Assembly: GCF_964204645.1 (NCBI RefSeq)
Contig: NC_134025.1
Coordinates: 16,336,001 to 16,400,000, forward strand
DNA length: 64,000 bases
DNA from: Tubulanus polymorphus
Lineage: Eukaryota > Nemertea > Palaeonemertea > Tubulaniformes > Tubulanidae
Direction: 5' to 3'
Below are positions 55,416 to 64,000 of this stretch, one piece after another. Position numbers and translations under genes: made by a program. Numbering within the stretch: position 1 is the first letter of the stretch; every line of letters begins with the position of its first letter. Under the pieces are notes generated by a model. It saw nothing but the letters and a program-made list of their open reading frames with translations, did no database searches and was not told the origin of the DNA.

Positions 55416-56526
55416 TTATTCTTTTAATTTTACTAGATAAAATCCATTCATTAAATTTATCATCATATCCTTTATATTTCACCAAAGAATACTTTTTTCC
55501 TTTAAGGGTTTTTGTTTTCAATACTTTTTCTATTTTGTATTCTATTTCATCTGGATTTGGTACAAGTGATAATTCTTGTTCATAGAAATAACCTAATATT
55601 TGTTCGTCTTTTAAATCTTCTAATTTATAAACAAATGGTTTAGTTAATATTATCTTTTTAATCTTGAATATTTCTTCAGTAAAATTTGGGGTATAACCTT
55701 TATAAAATGTTTTTCTATATTTAGATATTCTGACGTGTTGTCCTATTTTAAATTTAGGTTCTCCGAAATCATGTGTAACAAACGCTCCATATAAATTATT
55801 CCAAACTATTTCCGAATTATCTTCTTTTCTAGCTTGTATAGGTTTCATATTTATAGAACTATGTTTAGAATTATTATAACCTTTCACTAAATCATCTAAT
55901 ACATCGATATATTTATATGTTTCATTAGCAGTAAAATATTTCCACATTCTAGTTTTCAATGTTTTATTAAACCTTTCTATAATAGATGCTTTTTTATCTG
56001 AGTGTGTTGAAAAATATTCTACATCGTTATCAGATAATAGTTTTTTGAAATGTTTGTTATAAAATTCCTTACCTTCATCAAATTGTATCTTATCTGGAAT
56101 AGCTTCTTTAAATATAGATTTAAAAGCATTTGTTACTTCTATTCCAGTTTTATTTTTGATTGGAATTGACCATGCGTATCGACTGAATATGTCTATAACA
56201 TTCAGTATCCAGAAATATCCTTTATTGTGTTCTTCTAAGTTCTTCATATCAATTAAATCTGCTTGCCATTGTTGATCGATATATGAAACCATAACTTTTC
56301 TTGTTAAATAAGTTTTATCCATTTTCTTGTGGATTTGATATGTTGGTTGATTTTGTAACCATGATTTTAATTCACTATATTTTATATCACCGTGTGGGTG
56401 CCATACGGCACCATTACCATTTTCCTTATCAGATTTAATTTTATTCCATAATTCTGAAACGCTAGAATATGATACTTCACTTTCTGGGTTATAATATAAA
56501 TCTCTCAAATATTGTTCTTTTTTCAT
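55408..56526 (-). CDS. INT: Integrase with chromodomain, intact
   Basis: 372 residues. First Asp in WQADLIDMKN, second in QFDEGKEF, Glu in KKASIIERFNK; C-terminal chromodomain (KIEKVLKTKTLKGKKYSLV, KYKGYDDKFNEWI). Relative to C it carries a nine-residue insertion GAVWHPHGD in its N-terminal zinc-binding region, encoded by the 27-bp repeat at 56386-56412. The only long replication/integration gene left open in D. Confidence 0.93.
   Translation of the reverse strand: MKKEQYLRDLYYNPESEVSYSSVSELWNKIKSDKENGNGAVWHPHGDIKYSELKSWLQNQPTYQIHKKMDKTYLTRKVMVSYIDQQWQADLIDMKNLEEHNKGYFWILNVIDIFSRYAWSIPIKNKTGIEVTNAFKSIFKEAIPDKIQFDEGKEFYNKHFKKLLSDNDVEYFSTHSDKKASIIERFNKTLKTRMWKYFTANETYKYIDVLDDLVKGYNNSKHSSINMKPIQARKEDNSEIVWNNLYGAFVTHDFGEPKFKIGQHVRISKYRKTFYKGYTPNFTEEIFKIKKIILTKPFVYKLEDLKDEQILGYFYEQELSLVPNPDEIEYKIEKVLKTKTLKGKKYSLVKYKGYDDKFNEWILSSKIKRINE
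56386..56412 (-). repeat. 27-bp palindromic insert, copy 2 (coding, in integrase)
   Basis: Same core as copy 1 on the minus strand (GGTGCCGTATGGCACC then CACACGGTGAT). The C integrase at 28600-28625 shows the uninserted state, so this is an in-frame gain. Confidence 0.85.
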
Positions 56527-56532
56527 CTTATT

Positions 56533-56901
56533 TTAATCCATTGATAATAATTTAGATTTAGTTTCAATGGTTTTATGATTTGACTTATTTTCTGGTATGA
56601 TAGGTTTATTGTCATTGGAATCATCTTTATCATCAGATTTGAATTTTGATTTATATATTACACCGGATAATATAATAACTGTTACTAATCCAATTGTAAT
56701 ATATAATTTATAATTACTTCCAGCATTAGAAGAATCAGATGGATTATTATTTGAATCAATATCAGATAAAGTCTGTGATTCATTTATATCAGTTAATTTC
56801 TTTTTCTTAGCTTTTTTTAATTCTGAAGATCTTTTACCTAATTCTCTTGCCCATATAATTTGTTTCTCGGATCTAGCCTTTGTCTTAACGCTATCACTCA
56901 T
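56533..56901 (-). CDS. 122-residue single-TM basic protein
   Basis: Intact. Basic N-terminus (TKARSEKQIIWARELGKRSS, KKAKKKK), Ser/Asn-rich linker, membrane segment LYITIGLVTVIILSGVIY near 66-83, charged tail. Start overlaps the preceding stop by eight bases. Unknown role. Confidence 0.65.
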   Translation of the reverse strand: MSDSVKTKARSEKQIIWARELGKRSSELKKAKKKKLTDINESQTLSDIDSNNNPSDSSNAGSNYKLYITIGLVTVIILSGVIYKSKFKSDDKDDSNDNKPIIPENKSNHKTIETKSKLLSMD

Positions 56902-57500
56902 TTATTTTAGTTAATTTTTGTTCTGATTCATTTTCTGTTTCGCTGTTTGGTTGTAGTACATCTGTTTCGTTCTTACCTGATTTATATTCCATAGGCTTGA
57001 TGTTCGAAAATGTTATGACGCCAGTAGAAATTAATGTCATAACCGATCCTAATTGAAATGAAGCATAACCAACCCATTTTTGTAATTCAGTCATAACTAA
57101 ATAGTCATTTTTCAAATCACTATATAATTTAGTTTCATCATTAATTGGTATTAACTGGTTACATAACTTAGAATAACATTTGACAATACCATCACTTATA
57201 GAGTCGTTTATTCGGGCTAATCTTGCCTCTTCATAAATCTTAAAATATTTTATTACTTTATCGGGTTTCATAGCATCTAGTTCTTGAAAAGTAATAATTC
57301 TATTTAAAAAACTCTTTAGTTTTTCCACCGGCAATCAATAATTCTAGATGATGCTTACAATATAAATAGTATTCATAATCAATATTGTTATTAACTTGAA
57401 TAGAATTAGAAACAACTGGATCCTTATTATCACTAATACCTAAATCATCTAATGTTTTATAGAATATCAATACTATTCTTACTCGATTTCTTTGACATTT
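56894..57500 (-). pseudogene. 200-residue protein, frameshifted
   Basis: 56894-57334 holds the C-terminal two thirds (IITFQELDAMKPDKVIKYF onward); upstream to about 57500 the N-terminal part is present in another frame. Intact copy at 27532. Confidence 0.7.
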
Positions 57501-57827
57501 ATATTAGAGAAAAAAAGCAAAAAAATATTATAAGTATTCTTCAAATGATACTAGCTAGTTAAAGCTAAAGAATTCTAGTATTGACTACTGATACTAGCTA
57601 TTTGAATTTAAAGAATTTCTATTTGAATCTATTCAAAATATAAAGTATTCTCTTTTTGAAAAAAAAATATTAAAAATATAATAGAATTCACTAGCTAGTT
57701 GAAGTTATCGTTTTTTTATTATATTTTATTTGAATTCTATTTGATATCACCATGTGGGTGCCGTACGGCACCATCTCACTACTTTTGTTTATCTATTAGG
57801 AGCAGTAATTATGACTGTCCAGATAAG
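57501..57827. other. Non-coding spacer with CTAGCTAG words and third 27-bp insert
   Basis: AT-rich; repeated ACTAGCTAGTT/ACTAGCTATTT words with AAAGAATT, no gene. The insert copy is at 57746-57772. Confidence 0.6.
57746..57772 (-). repeat. 27-bp palindromic insert, copy 3 (non-coding)
   Basis: Minus strand GGTGCCGTACGGCACC then CACATGGTGAT; the core is a perfect palindrome in this copy. Confidence 0.8.
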
Positions 57828-58503
57828 TCATTTCGGATCCTTGATATCAAATTCCTCAACGTATCGTTCATTATTTGGATCATTGTTCCATTGATCAATA
57901 AATTTCTTTGCCTTTGTTAACTGTTCTAAATATAACTGTAAATCTAGTTTATTAGATTTGATTTGATTTTCTTTCTTTTCTAAAGGCCTTAAATTTTTCC
58001 AACCCCAAATAAGTTTTTTATTGTATTCATCATTCATGTTAAATTTAGATATTGGTAACACGTGATCAATATGGTAATAATCCCCATAATTATCTATATT
58101 CATTTTATCATCGAATTGAAATATAATCCATGATTTGAGAAATTCATCTGAACAACCCAATAGATTAGATAGTGTTTCTGAATGTGTTTCTTTGTTGAAT
58201 TATTGTTAATCTAGATCTTAAGCATTGTTTCAATCTAAAATAAAGATCTGTTTGATATCTTTCTCTCATATATTCTGCCATATAATAATTATAATGTTCT
58301 ATATTATCTTCTCGGTATTGTTTGGTATATAGTTTAAAACAAGTTTTACAGCAATATTGAAAACCATCTTTGCTAATCTTACGCTTACTAAATTCTGTTA
58401 AAGCTAATTTATCTAATTCACACTTAGAACACTTCTTGTAGTATATATTTATAACACCAGTGTTATTTGTAATATTGATAGTTTGTGGTTGTTCTGGTTC
58501 CAT
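57828..58503 (-). pseudogene. HNH endonuclease-like gene, frameshifted
   Basis: 58165-58503: zinc-ribbon-like N-terminus (KCSKCELDK, CCKTCFK). 57828-58160: HNH core (YYHIDHVLPISKF, WKNLRPLEKKENQ). One shift near 58165. Better preserved than the C copy. Confidence 0.8.
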
Positions 58504-58639
58504 TTATTATACGTATTTTTTTACTAAATTGGTTAATATTTTAGATTCCTCTTCCATTTCTTCGACCAACGTCATCCTTTTTCATTCCTCGCTGCTTTTG
58601 ATAAGTCAGTTTCGATTCCTTGATATCTAAATAATACCA

Positions 58640-58990
58640 CTGGGCAAAACCGCTCTTATAGGAGCGTTTTTCCTTAATGCGCATGTGTTAATCATAATTA
58701 TATATTCATTCTGTAAATTCTGTAAAATGGAAACAACACATGCGTTACATGCGTCACATGCGGCCATTTATGGCCGGTTTTGCTTAATGCACATGTGTTA
58801 ATCATAATTATATATTCATTCTATAAATTCTGTAAAATAGAAACGACCGAACATAGAAAATTCATACGCATTCATGTCCTCGTCACATGCGTTACATGCG
58901 TCACATGCGGCCATTTATGCGCGCTTTTGCTTAATGCGCATGCGCTTATCATAATAGAAACGACTGAACATAAAAATTCACCAATCAGAT
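58640..58990. repeat. Degenerate tandem repeats with GCGCATG words
   Basis: Units of about 110-150 bp sharing TTAATGCGCATGTGTTAATC, ATATATTCATTCTGTAAATT and a run of ACATGCG(T/G) words ending CGGCCATTTATG. Near the right TIR of D; not found in C or at the left end of D. Confidence 0.75.
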
Positions 58991-59640
58991 TTACACAATA
59001 CATTATACAAGTTGTTCGTTTCTTCCAATACATCATTTGATTTCTATAAATACAATTTATAATTACAAGCATTTTTTCAATTGCTGGTAAATATTTAACT
59101 ACATCAACAAATGTTAAACTTAATCATTGGAGTCTTAATGTTTTTGAAATTCTTATATAGTTTCTTCGTCGATCTTTTGGCAATTCTTGTGTTTCTTGTG
59201 CTAATTTCTATTGGTTCGATATCCATTGCTGTTGATTCCTCAGTCAGAAAGAGTATCTTGAGTTTCTCTATCACTTCTTGATGCGTATGGCGTTTTATTA
59301 ATCTAAAAGATATTAGCGGCAACTCTAGCCATCTAAAAGATATACTAAATACACTTAAATATATCTAAAGGTTTCATATTTAATATCCCTAATAACTACA
59401 AAAAACAGTACTTACATTTAGATTTAGAATTGTAAACTATAAACTCCTAATTTCGTTTCGAGAGATAGAATATCCTGAGCGTAATGTTACAGCGCCTGTT
59501 CATTTCTTGCCACGTCATCTGGTTCCGGTTCTAGAGTGTTATCTACACGTTTGCAATAATGACTCATATGTCTCGGCGTCATAGTAACAGCTGTAACAGC
59601 TGTGAATTTATAGATTTATTCAATAGTTCATTACATGAAA
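58991..59640. other. Subterminal spacer of Polinton D
   Basis: A 72-codon minus ORF (59104-59322) has basic residues but no recognisable similarity and may be chance. The rest is featureless. Confidence 0.35.
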
Positions 59641-59833
59641 TGTATATAGGTTCAAATAGAATCATGTTCTAGTATAAACAGCTATGCATTATTTCAATCA
59701 CACTTTACTAACACTTTTAATGTTTAAAAATCTAACTCACACAAATATGAATATTGAAATAATGTTGTAAATATATACTTTTATATTGAATAATCTGTCA
59801 ATTTAAATGTTATTCATGTATATGATTATTTTA

Positions 59834-60245
59834 AGAGTAATAGGGGTAATGGGCTTTCAGGTTAAAGGTTGAATGGTCGAGTTCATTAAAAACAAATATT
59901 AAAAGTAATTCAAAACTATAATATATTTTCATAACCGTGTGTATTTCAGTTGAATAATAGAATAATTATTATTATTAAAATATATTTGATTATATGAATT
60001 TGTGTATTGTAAATAAATCAATTGGTCGCGGAGCGGAGCGGTAGCGAAGTGGAGCGACCAATTGATTTAATACAATATGCTTTTTAAATTTAAATTATTG
60101 ATATCTTAGAATAAATATTTAGTTATAATATAAAATACACACGGTTATGAAAATATATTATAGTTTTCAATTACTTTTGATGTTTTGTTTTTTAATGAGC
60201 TCGACCGTTCGACCTTTGGCTTGAAAGCCCATTACCCCTATTACT
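59834..60245. repeat. Right terminal palindrome of Polinton D
   Basis: Reverse complement of 43329-43738. The full TIR extends inward to about 59690, about 555 bp. Confidence 0.9.
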
Positions 60246-60303
60246 GATATATAATAGTGCATTCGATGTCAGATATATCGGTTTCTTCGCTACTTGAAGT
60301 CAT
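60246..60303 (-). pseudogene. P2X7-C-terminal-like host gene, first codons
   Basis: ATG at 60303-60301, then Ser/Glu/Asp-rich codons running to the Polinton D target site; continues in frame at 43328. Upstream (60375-60420) a TGACGTCA-type site (GATGACGTCAAG) and GGCGGCCATTTT, a YY1-like core promoter motif, suggest the original host promoter. Confidence 0.6.
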
Positions 60304-61955
60304 AATACTGTATTGTCAATTTTCCTTTGTTATGTTGATAGGCGCTTTGTTGCGTTGTTCAACAAAGATGACGTCAAGCGACGATTGAGTTTAAGCGCAC
60401 TTGGCGGCCATTTTTGGAACTCAGTGAGTGGAAAATAACTGAATTTCAAAAGCTTATATTAGGCATAATATTTTAAAAATCAACCTTGCATTCGTTTGTG
60501 TGATTTATTTAATGCATACGTATTGTATATTTACATTTACGATTAAATATAAATAGTGGGCATGTGCCCTTTAAGACTCAAGTGCCATGATTATCTTACA
60601 GTACAGCACTATATAAACAAATAAATTATTATCATAAGGGATAATTTATTTATTTTATTTTAATTTATTTATTTTACGTACGCACTAGGGGAGGGGTAAC
60701 TGTAAATGCGTACTGTAATGCTTAATGTATATTGAAAAATGGCTTATTTTGTGTACAAGGGGAGGGGTTGAAAATGTAGAATTTTATGCAATAAATGAAT
60801 GATCCCTAATTATTAAAAGTAGCTGAAATTAGATAATGAAAATTTATTGTAGAAAATGTAATAGTGCTACAAACCCAACATTGTTCATTTCGCAATAGCA
60901 TTTCTTCGTACTGTCTTACTCTTGCACCATCTCTCACTTCGTTGCCATTGAATGCTTCGATAAATTTCTTTATCATACCACTAATGGTAAGCATAGGATC
61001 CAATGCAATGATATCATTGATATTTGTTCCATCTAAATCGAACAGAATCGACCGCCCTTTGAAGATTTCAAATGAACATATTATAACGCATTTTATAAAT
61101 TTTTCTTAAGTTGATGGTAATTCTTGATTGATGTACCGTTAATAACTCTGTTTGCACTTCTCAACATAATGCCATGGGTTTTTTCTTCATGCGGATGTCG
61201 CACCTCGATATTTCTAGTTGTTGAATTTCCATCATCGCTGATTAATGGTGCATCTACTTGAATTCGCTGCACATGATTAACTGGTAAGTATCTGATACAA
61301 AAATCAGAAGCAATTTTTCTAAGAATATATCTTAACATACAATTGGTATTGAAATGTAGAATTTTTTCTTGCCGATTCTGATGGTAGATCATTCTATTCA
61401 ACGGTTGTGGGTGAATACCATGATGGCAACATTTTATGCACCCATCAAAGCCAGCTGCCGTCTGATGCATTAATGTCAAACAGTGACTCTCGTAATCACC
61501 CCTGATCATTATCAACTTGCCCTGATTGATAAAATATACTTATGGCGAATGCACTACATTTATTTTTAGAGTACATGTTTTTCAAGTCGAGGACATATAA
61601 TTTTGACTGGGGTATTCTGATATGAATTATTTACCTTTAATTCGAAGTGTTCAAGATTACGACTCCGGCTATTTTTGGTACGCCTTGCAATAATTCATTG
61701 AGTTCAGTAATTAATGGCTCTAAAAGCCGTTTACGCTTTTTCGTTTGTTCATTTTCATTAATCCATATATGAACGTATTTTCATATGCCTTCCCTTCTGA
61801 TGGTCTTAAATTGAAAAAACCAGTTGTTATTATTCCTCAGACTTCTATCAATTAATTACATGATATGTCGTGTGTCGGAGACATCAATTTCACTACATGT
61901 ACCTTAGATTTAAACAGTTTTGTGATGGAATATGTCCATCAGTCGTTTTCTATGT
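60304..61955 (-). other. Host intergenic DNA with a possible transposase-like remnant
   Basis: Mostly non-coding. Minus-strand segments 61093-61515 (LTLMHQTAAGFDGCIKCCHH, RTHGIML-type region, RVINGTSIKNYHQL) and 60806-61003 plus upstream codons (LDGTNINDI, MIKKFIEAFNGNEVRDG) look coding and Cys/His-rich, in the style of transposase-associated genes, but I cannot name the family. Confidence 0.3.
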
Positions 61956-62116
61956 TGTAACTGGAGGGTGCTGCCCTCTCTCTCTCTCGAAAATACAGAA
62001 CAATAGGTGATTGTGTTAATATCTTTTGTCCGCCTTTTTACTGGTTTTTGGGCTCTCAGAGTCGATATTTGGAGGAAACTTCTACTGTGGAACAGGCAGA
62101 ATAGGACCTCGTTACA
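61956..62116 (+). repeat. 5' LTR (161 bp) of a Gypsy-type retrotransposon
   Basis: Begins TGTAAC, ends GTTACA (6-bp inverted ends), and is followed by TGGTGGCAGCGTGGTGGGA at about 62119, a primer-binding-site-like sequence very similar to that at 24758. The 3' LTR is off the window. Confidence 0.65.
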
Positions 62117-62359
62117 TCTGGTGGCAGCGTGGTGGGATTTGATTGTGAAAAAACCAGTTGGAATTGAGTTGAAGCGGTGAACACGTTTTTCTCCGTTTAG
62201 TCTGTGTAAATTACGGTTACTTTTTGTGTGTACTTAACGTATTTTTTTACCTACTTCGTAATTCCTAGTACATATTTAGTATTATTTAAGTGCCTGTTTC
62301 CCCTACATTTATTTGCGGTCCTGTATTTTCTGTGTCATTTATATAAAAGAATAGTAATT

Positions 62360-63275
62360 ATGTCAGATGTTGAGCATGATGTGTGTGAGCCCTTGGCCTT
62401 ATCTAGGCCTATGTCACCAACGGCCGGAGCTGCACATCATGACCTCCTGGTTAGTGGGGAGGGTAACCTCTCGTTAAAACCAAAACGTGGCCGTCCAACG
62501 AAGACAAAAGCTGAAAATTTGAAAACATCTGAGGATTCCATCCTCCAGCGACTGACTGAAGTGATGGAGAGGGTCATGACGAGAGATGCACCCACCCCGA
62601 AAATGCACAATATTCCGGCACCCAAGCCCTATACCATGGGACACAAACAAAGACTGTGGATGACTTTAAGATGTTGTTGAAAGGGAGGGACCAAAAGACA
62701 ACTGAATCTGTGGAACGCTATGCCGACGAGTTAGCAGAACTGGCAAGGAACGCATACCCTGGCATTGCCTTCGAGCTGAAGGATGAATTGGCCAAAGACC
62801 AATTCCTTAAAGGTAATAGCCTACCCGTCTCAGCGAAGCAGTCAATGTATGCGGCCCAGCCAAGTTCGTTGGCTGCAGCAGTCGCCAAGCACGGACTCTG
62901 GAAACAGCGAGATGGTTGACTGAGGGCACGACTCATAAACAAAAAGTATCCGTTAACCAGACCCAGCTCGACTCGACTAGCTCAGCCATAACCAAACAAC
63001 TCGACGAATTGAAATCGATGATGGGAACGCTGATGACTCGAGTAGGCCATTTGGAAGCAGTTGTCTCTGGTAATGGCAATCGTCGACCGCCCGCCGATGA
63101 CAAATGTTGGCGTTGCAGGGATGCAGACCACCCCAAAAACTTGTGCCCACAAGTTAAATGCTATAATTGCGGGGGGAGTGGTCACTATTCAAGTAACTGC
63201 CACCTACCTAAGGGAAACCAGGGAAACGAGAAGCGGGGTTTTCAGGGGGGCAGTGGAAACCCCATCAGGAAATAG
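62360..63275 (+). pseudogene. Gag polyprotein with two CCHC zinc knuckles, frameshifted
   Basis: Likely start at 62360. Frames change near 62660 and 62918. The middle part (YADELAELARNAYPG, ELKDELAKDQF) is capsid-like gag. The C-terminal part has CWRCRDADHPKNLC and CYNCGGSGHYSSNC, both C-x2-C-x4-H-x4-C knuckles for RNA binding. Confidence 0.8.
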
Positions 63276-63325
63276 TCCCCCCTGTACCGCTGTATATACC
63301 CCCCGCAAGACGTAGAAAAAATCGG

Positions 63326-64000
63326 ATGAATATGGCAAATGGTCTAACGTGCGATGCAAGTAGAGATGCACCTATTGATGGTTACCATCATACTAGCCCC
63401 ACCACCGTGAGACCATCAAACCATATTCAAATGATATCGAGACCATCAAACCATATTCAAATGATATCGAGACCATCAAACCATATGCAAACGACACCTC
63501 AAGATGGATATGTGGTTGCTGGCCCGGCATGTGATTCTAGTGGAGATACACCTACTGATGGTCCGCATCCTACTAGAACCATCACTGTTAGACCACCACA
63601 ACATACCCAAAGTATAGAAGAAAATCGACGTGACCCTTCGGAGAACAGTGAGGCTCCCAGTCCGGCTACGGAAAACACTTGTCACAAGTTGCGCGACACC
63701 AAGGTTCAAACAACAGGGAGAAAACCAGCCCAGACGAGCTTAGTTACAAACATCGGAACAGTGAGGCTCCACGCCTCGGGCCTTTTCTGTGATGCCGTAG
63801 TAAATGACCATTCGAAAGCGGTGGTACTCCTAGACACTGGTGCCTCCTGCACAATCATTAGGGTTCGGTATGGGACTCTAGTAGCCCGACTGGTGAAGCC
63901 GCTGCACTGAGGCCAATCAAAGGAATCGTGACAACGGCTACCGGTCAGCCAATGGAGTTACGTGGATTAGCTGATGTATGTCTGAGAGTTGGAACTGAAG
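63326..64000 (+). pseudogene. Retroviral-type aspartic protease region, runs off window
   Basis: After a low-complexity start with three tandem 30-bp units (63407-63484) the frame reaches VVLLDTGASCTIIR, the active-site D-T-G-A of a pepsin-type retroviral protease. The frame stops at 63910 but coding-like sequence continues in another frame to the window end. Confidence 0.75.

Larger units (their letters stand above)
43329..60245. mobile_element. Polinton D, 16917 bp, TSD gatata, in host exon
   Basis: AGTAATAGGGGTAATGGG at both ends facing inward; gatata flanks at 43323-43328 and 60246-60251. Removing the element plus one TSD restores the flanking reading frame. Order: PolB, small membrane genes, 380-type gene, coiled-coil gene, capsid, repeat/zinc-finger gene (plus strand); ATPase, integrase, TM gene, 200-type gene, HNH (minus strand). 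Several genes are broken, integrase and four small genes are open. No maturation protease is recognised. Confidence 0.95.

Overview
Metazoan nuclear DNA, not a bacterial or free viral genome. Evidence is GT-AG introns of about 90 bp in element genes and longer ones in a host gene, a tRNA-derived SINE, LINE and LTR-retrotransposon fragments, a host-type multi-exon gene, and several Polinton/Maverick (adintovirus-like) elements. The mix of families suggests a marine invertebrate, probably a mollusc; the species cannot be fixed from sequence alone.

Layout. (1) 1 to about 12138: Polinton A, with balanced base composition and its left end outside the window. A minus-strand block encodes major capsid protein, a small basic virion protein, a penton-like protein, retroviral-type integrase with chromodomain, a TATA-binding-protein-like protein, a conserved hypothetical, a pX-like core protein and a packaging ATPase. 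Diverging from it are C2H2 zinc-finger exons and a protein-primed-type DNA polymerase B. A spliced double-PC4 gene and a CRE-rich presumed terminus lie at the right. (2) 12139-13510: a LINE endonuclease fragment cut by a SINE. (3) 13957-20924: Polinton remnant B (very AT-rich, capsid module, no polymerase), between inverted repeats 13895-13961 and 21058-21128. (4) 21129-25682: non-coding DNA, then a candidate LTR carrying a tandem array of about 146 bp units, and a gag gene. (5) 25683-38650: Polinton C, inserted in that gag gene with TSD accaaa. (6) 39300-41958: a seven-exon DDE-transposase-like gene. (7) 42361-43328 and 60246-60303: a P2X7-C-terminal-like host gene split by Polinton D (43329-60245, TSD gatata). 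(8) 61956-64000: the 5' part of another LTR retrotransposon.

How it works together. B, C and D are one AT-rich Polinton lineage. PolB and early-type genes start at one TIR, HNH nuclease, integrase and ATPase at the other, and the capsid/membrane module meets them in the middle. All B, C and D copies carry stops, frameshifts or deletions; the D integrase and several small genes remain open. Polinton A is a different, less decayed lineage carrying two homologues of basal transcription factors (TBP, PC4).

Most noteworthy: the TBP-like plus PC4-like pair in Polinton A; ATGA start/stop overlaps between its genes; large imperfect palindromes forming the ends of B, C and D; a TAAATG motif at capsid-module start codons but not at the polymerase; and a 27-bp palindromic insertion present three times in D, at least once in frame inside a gene.
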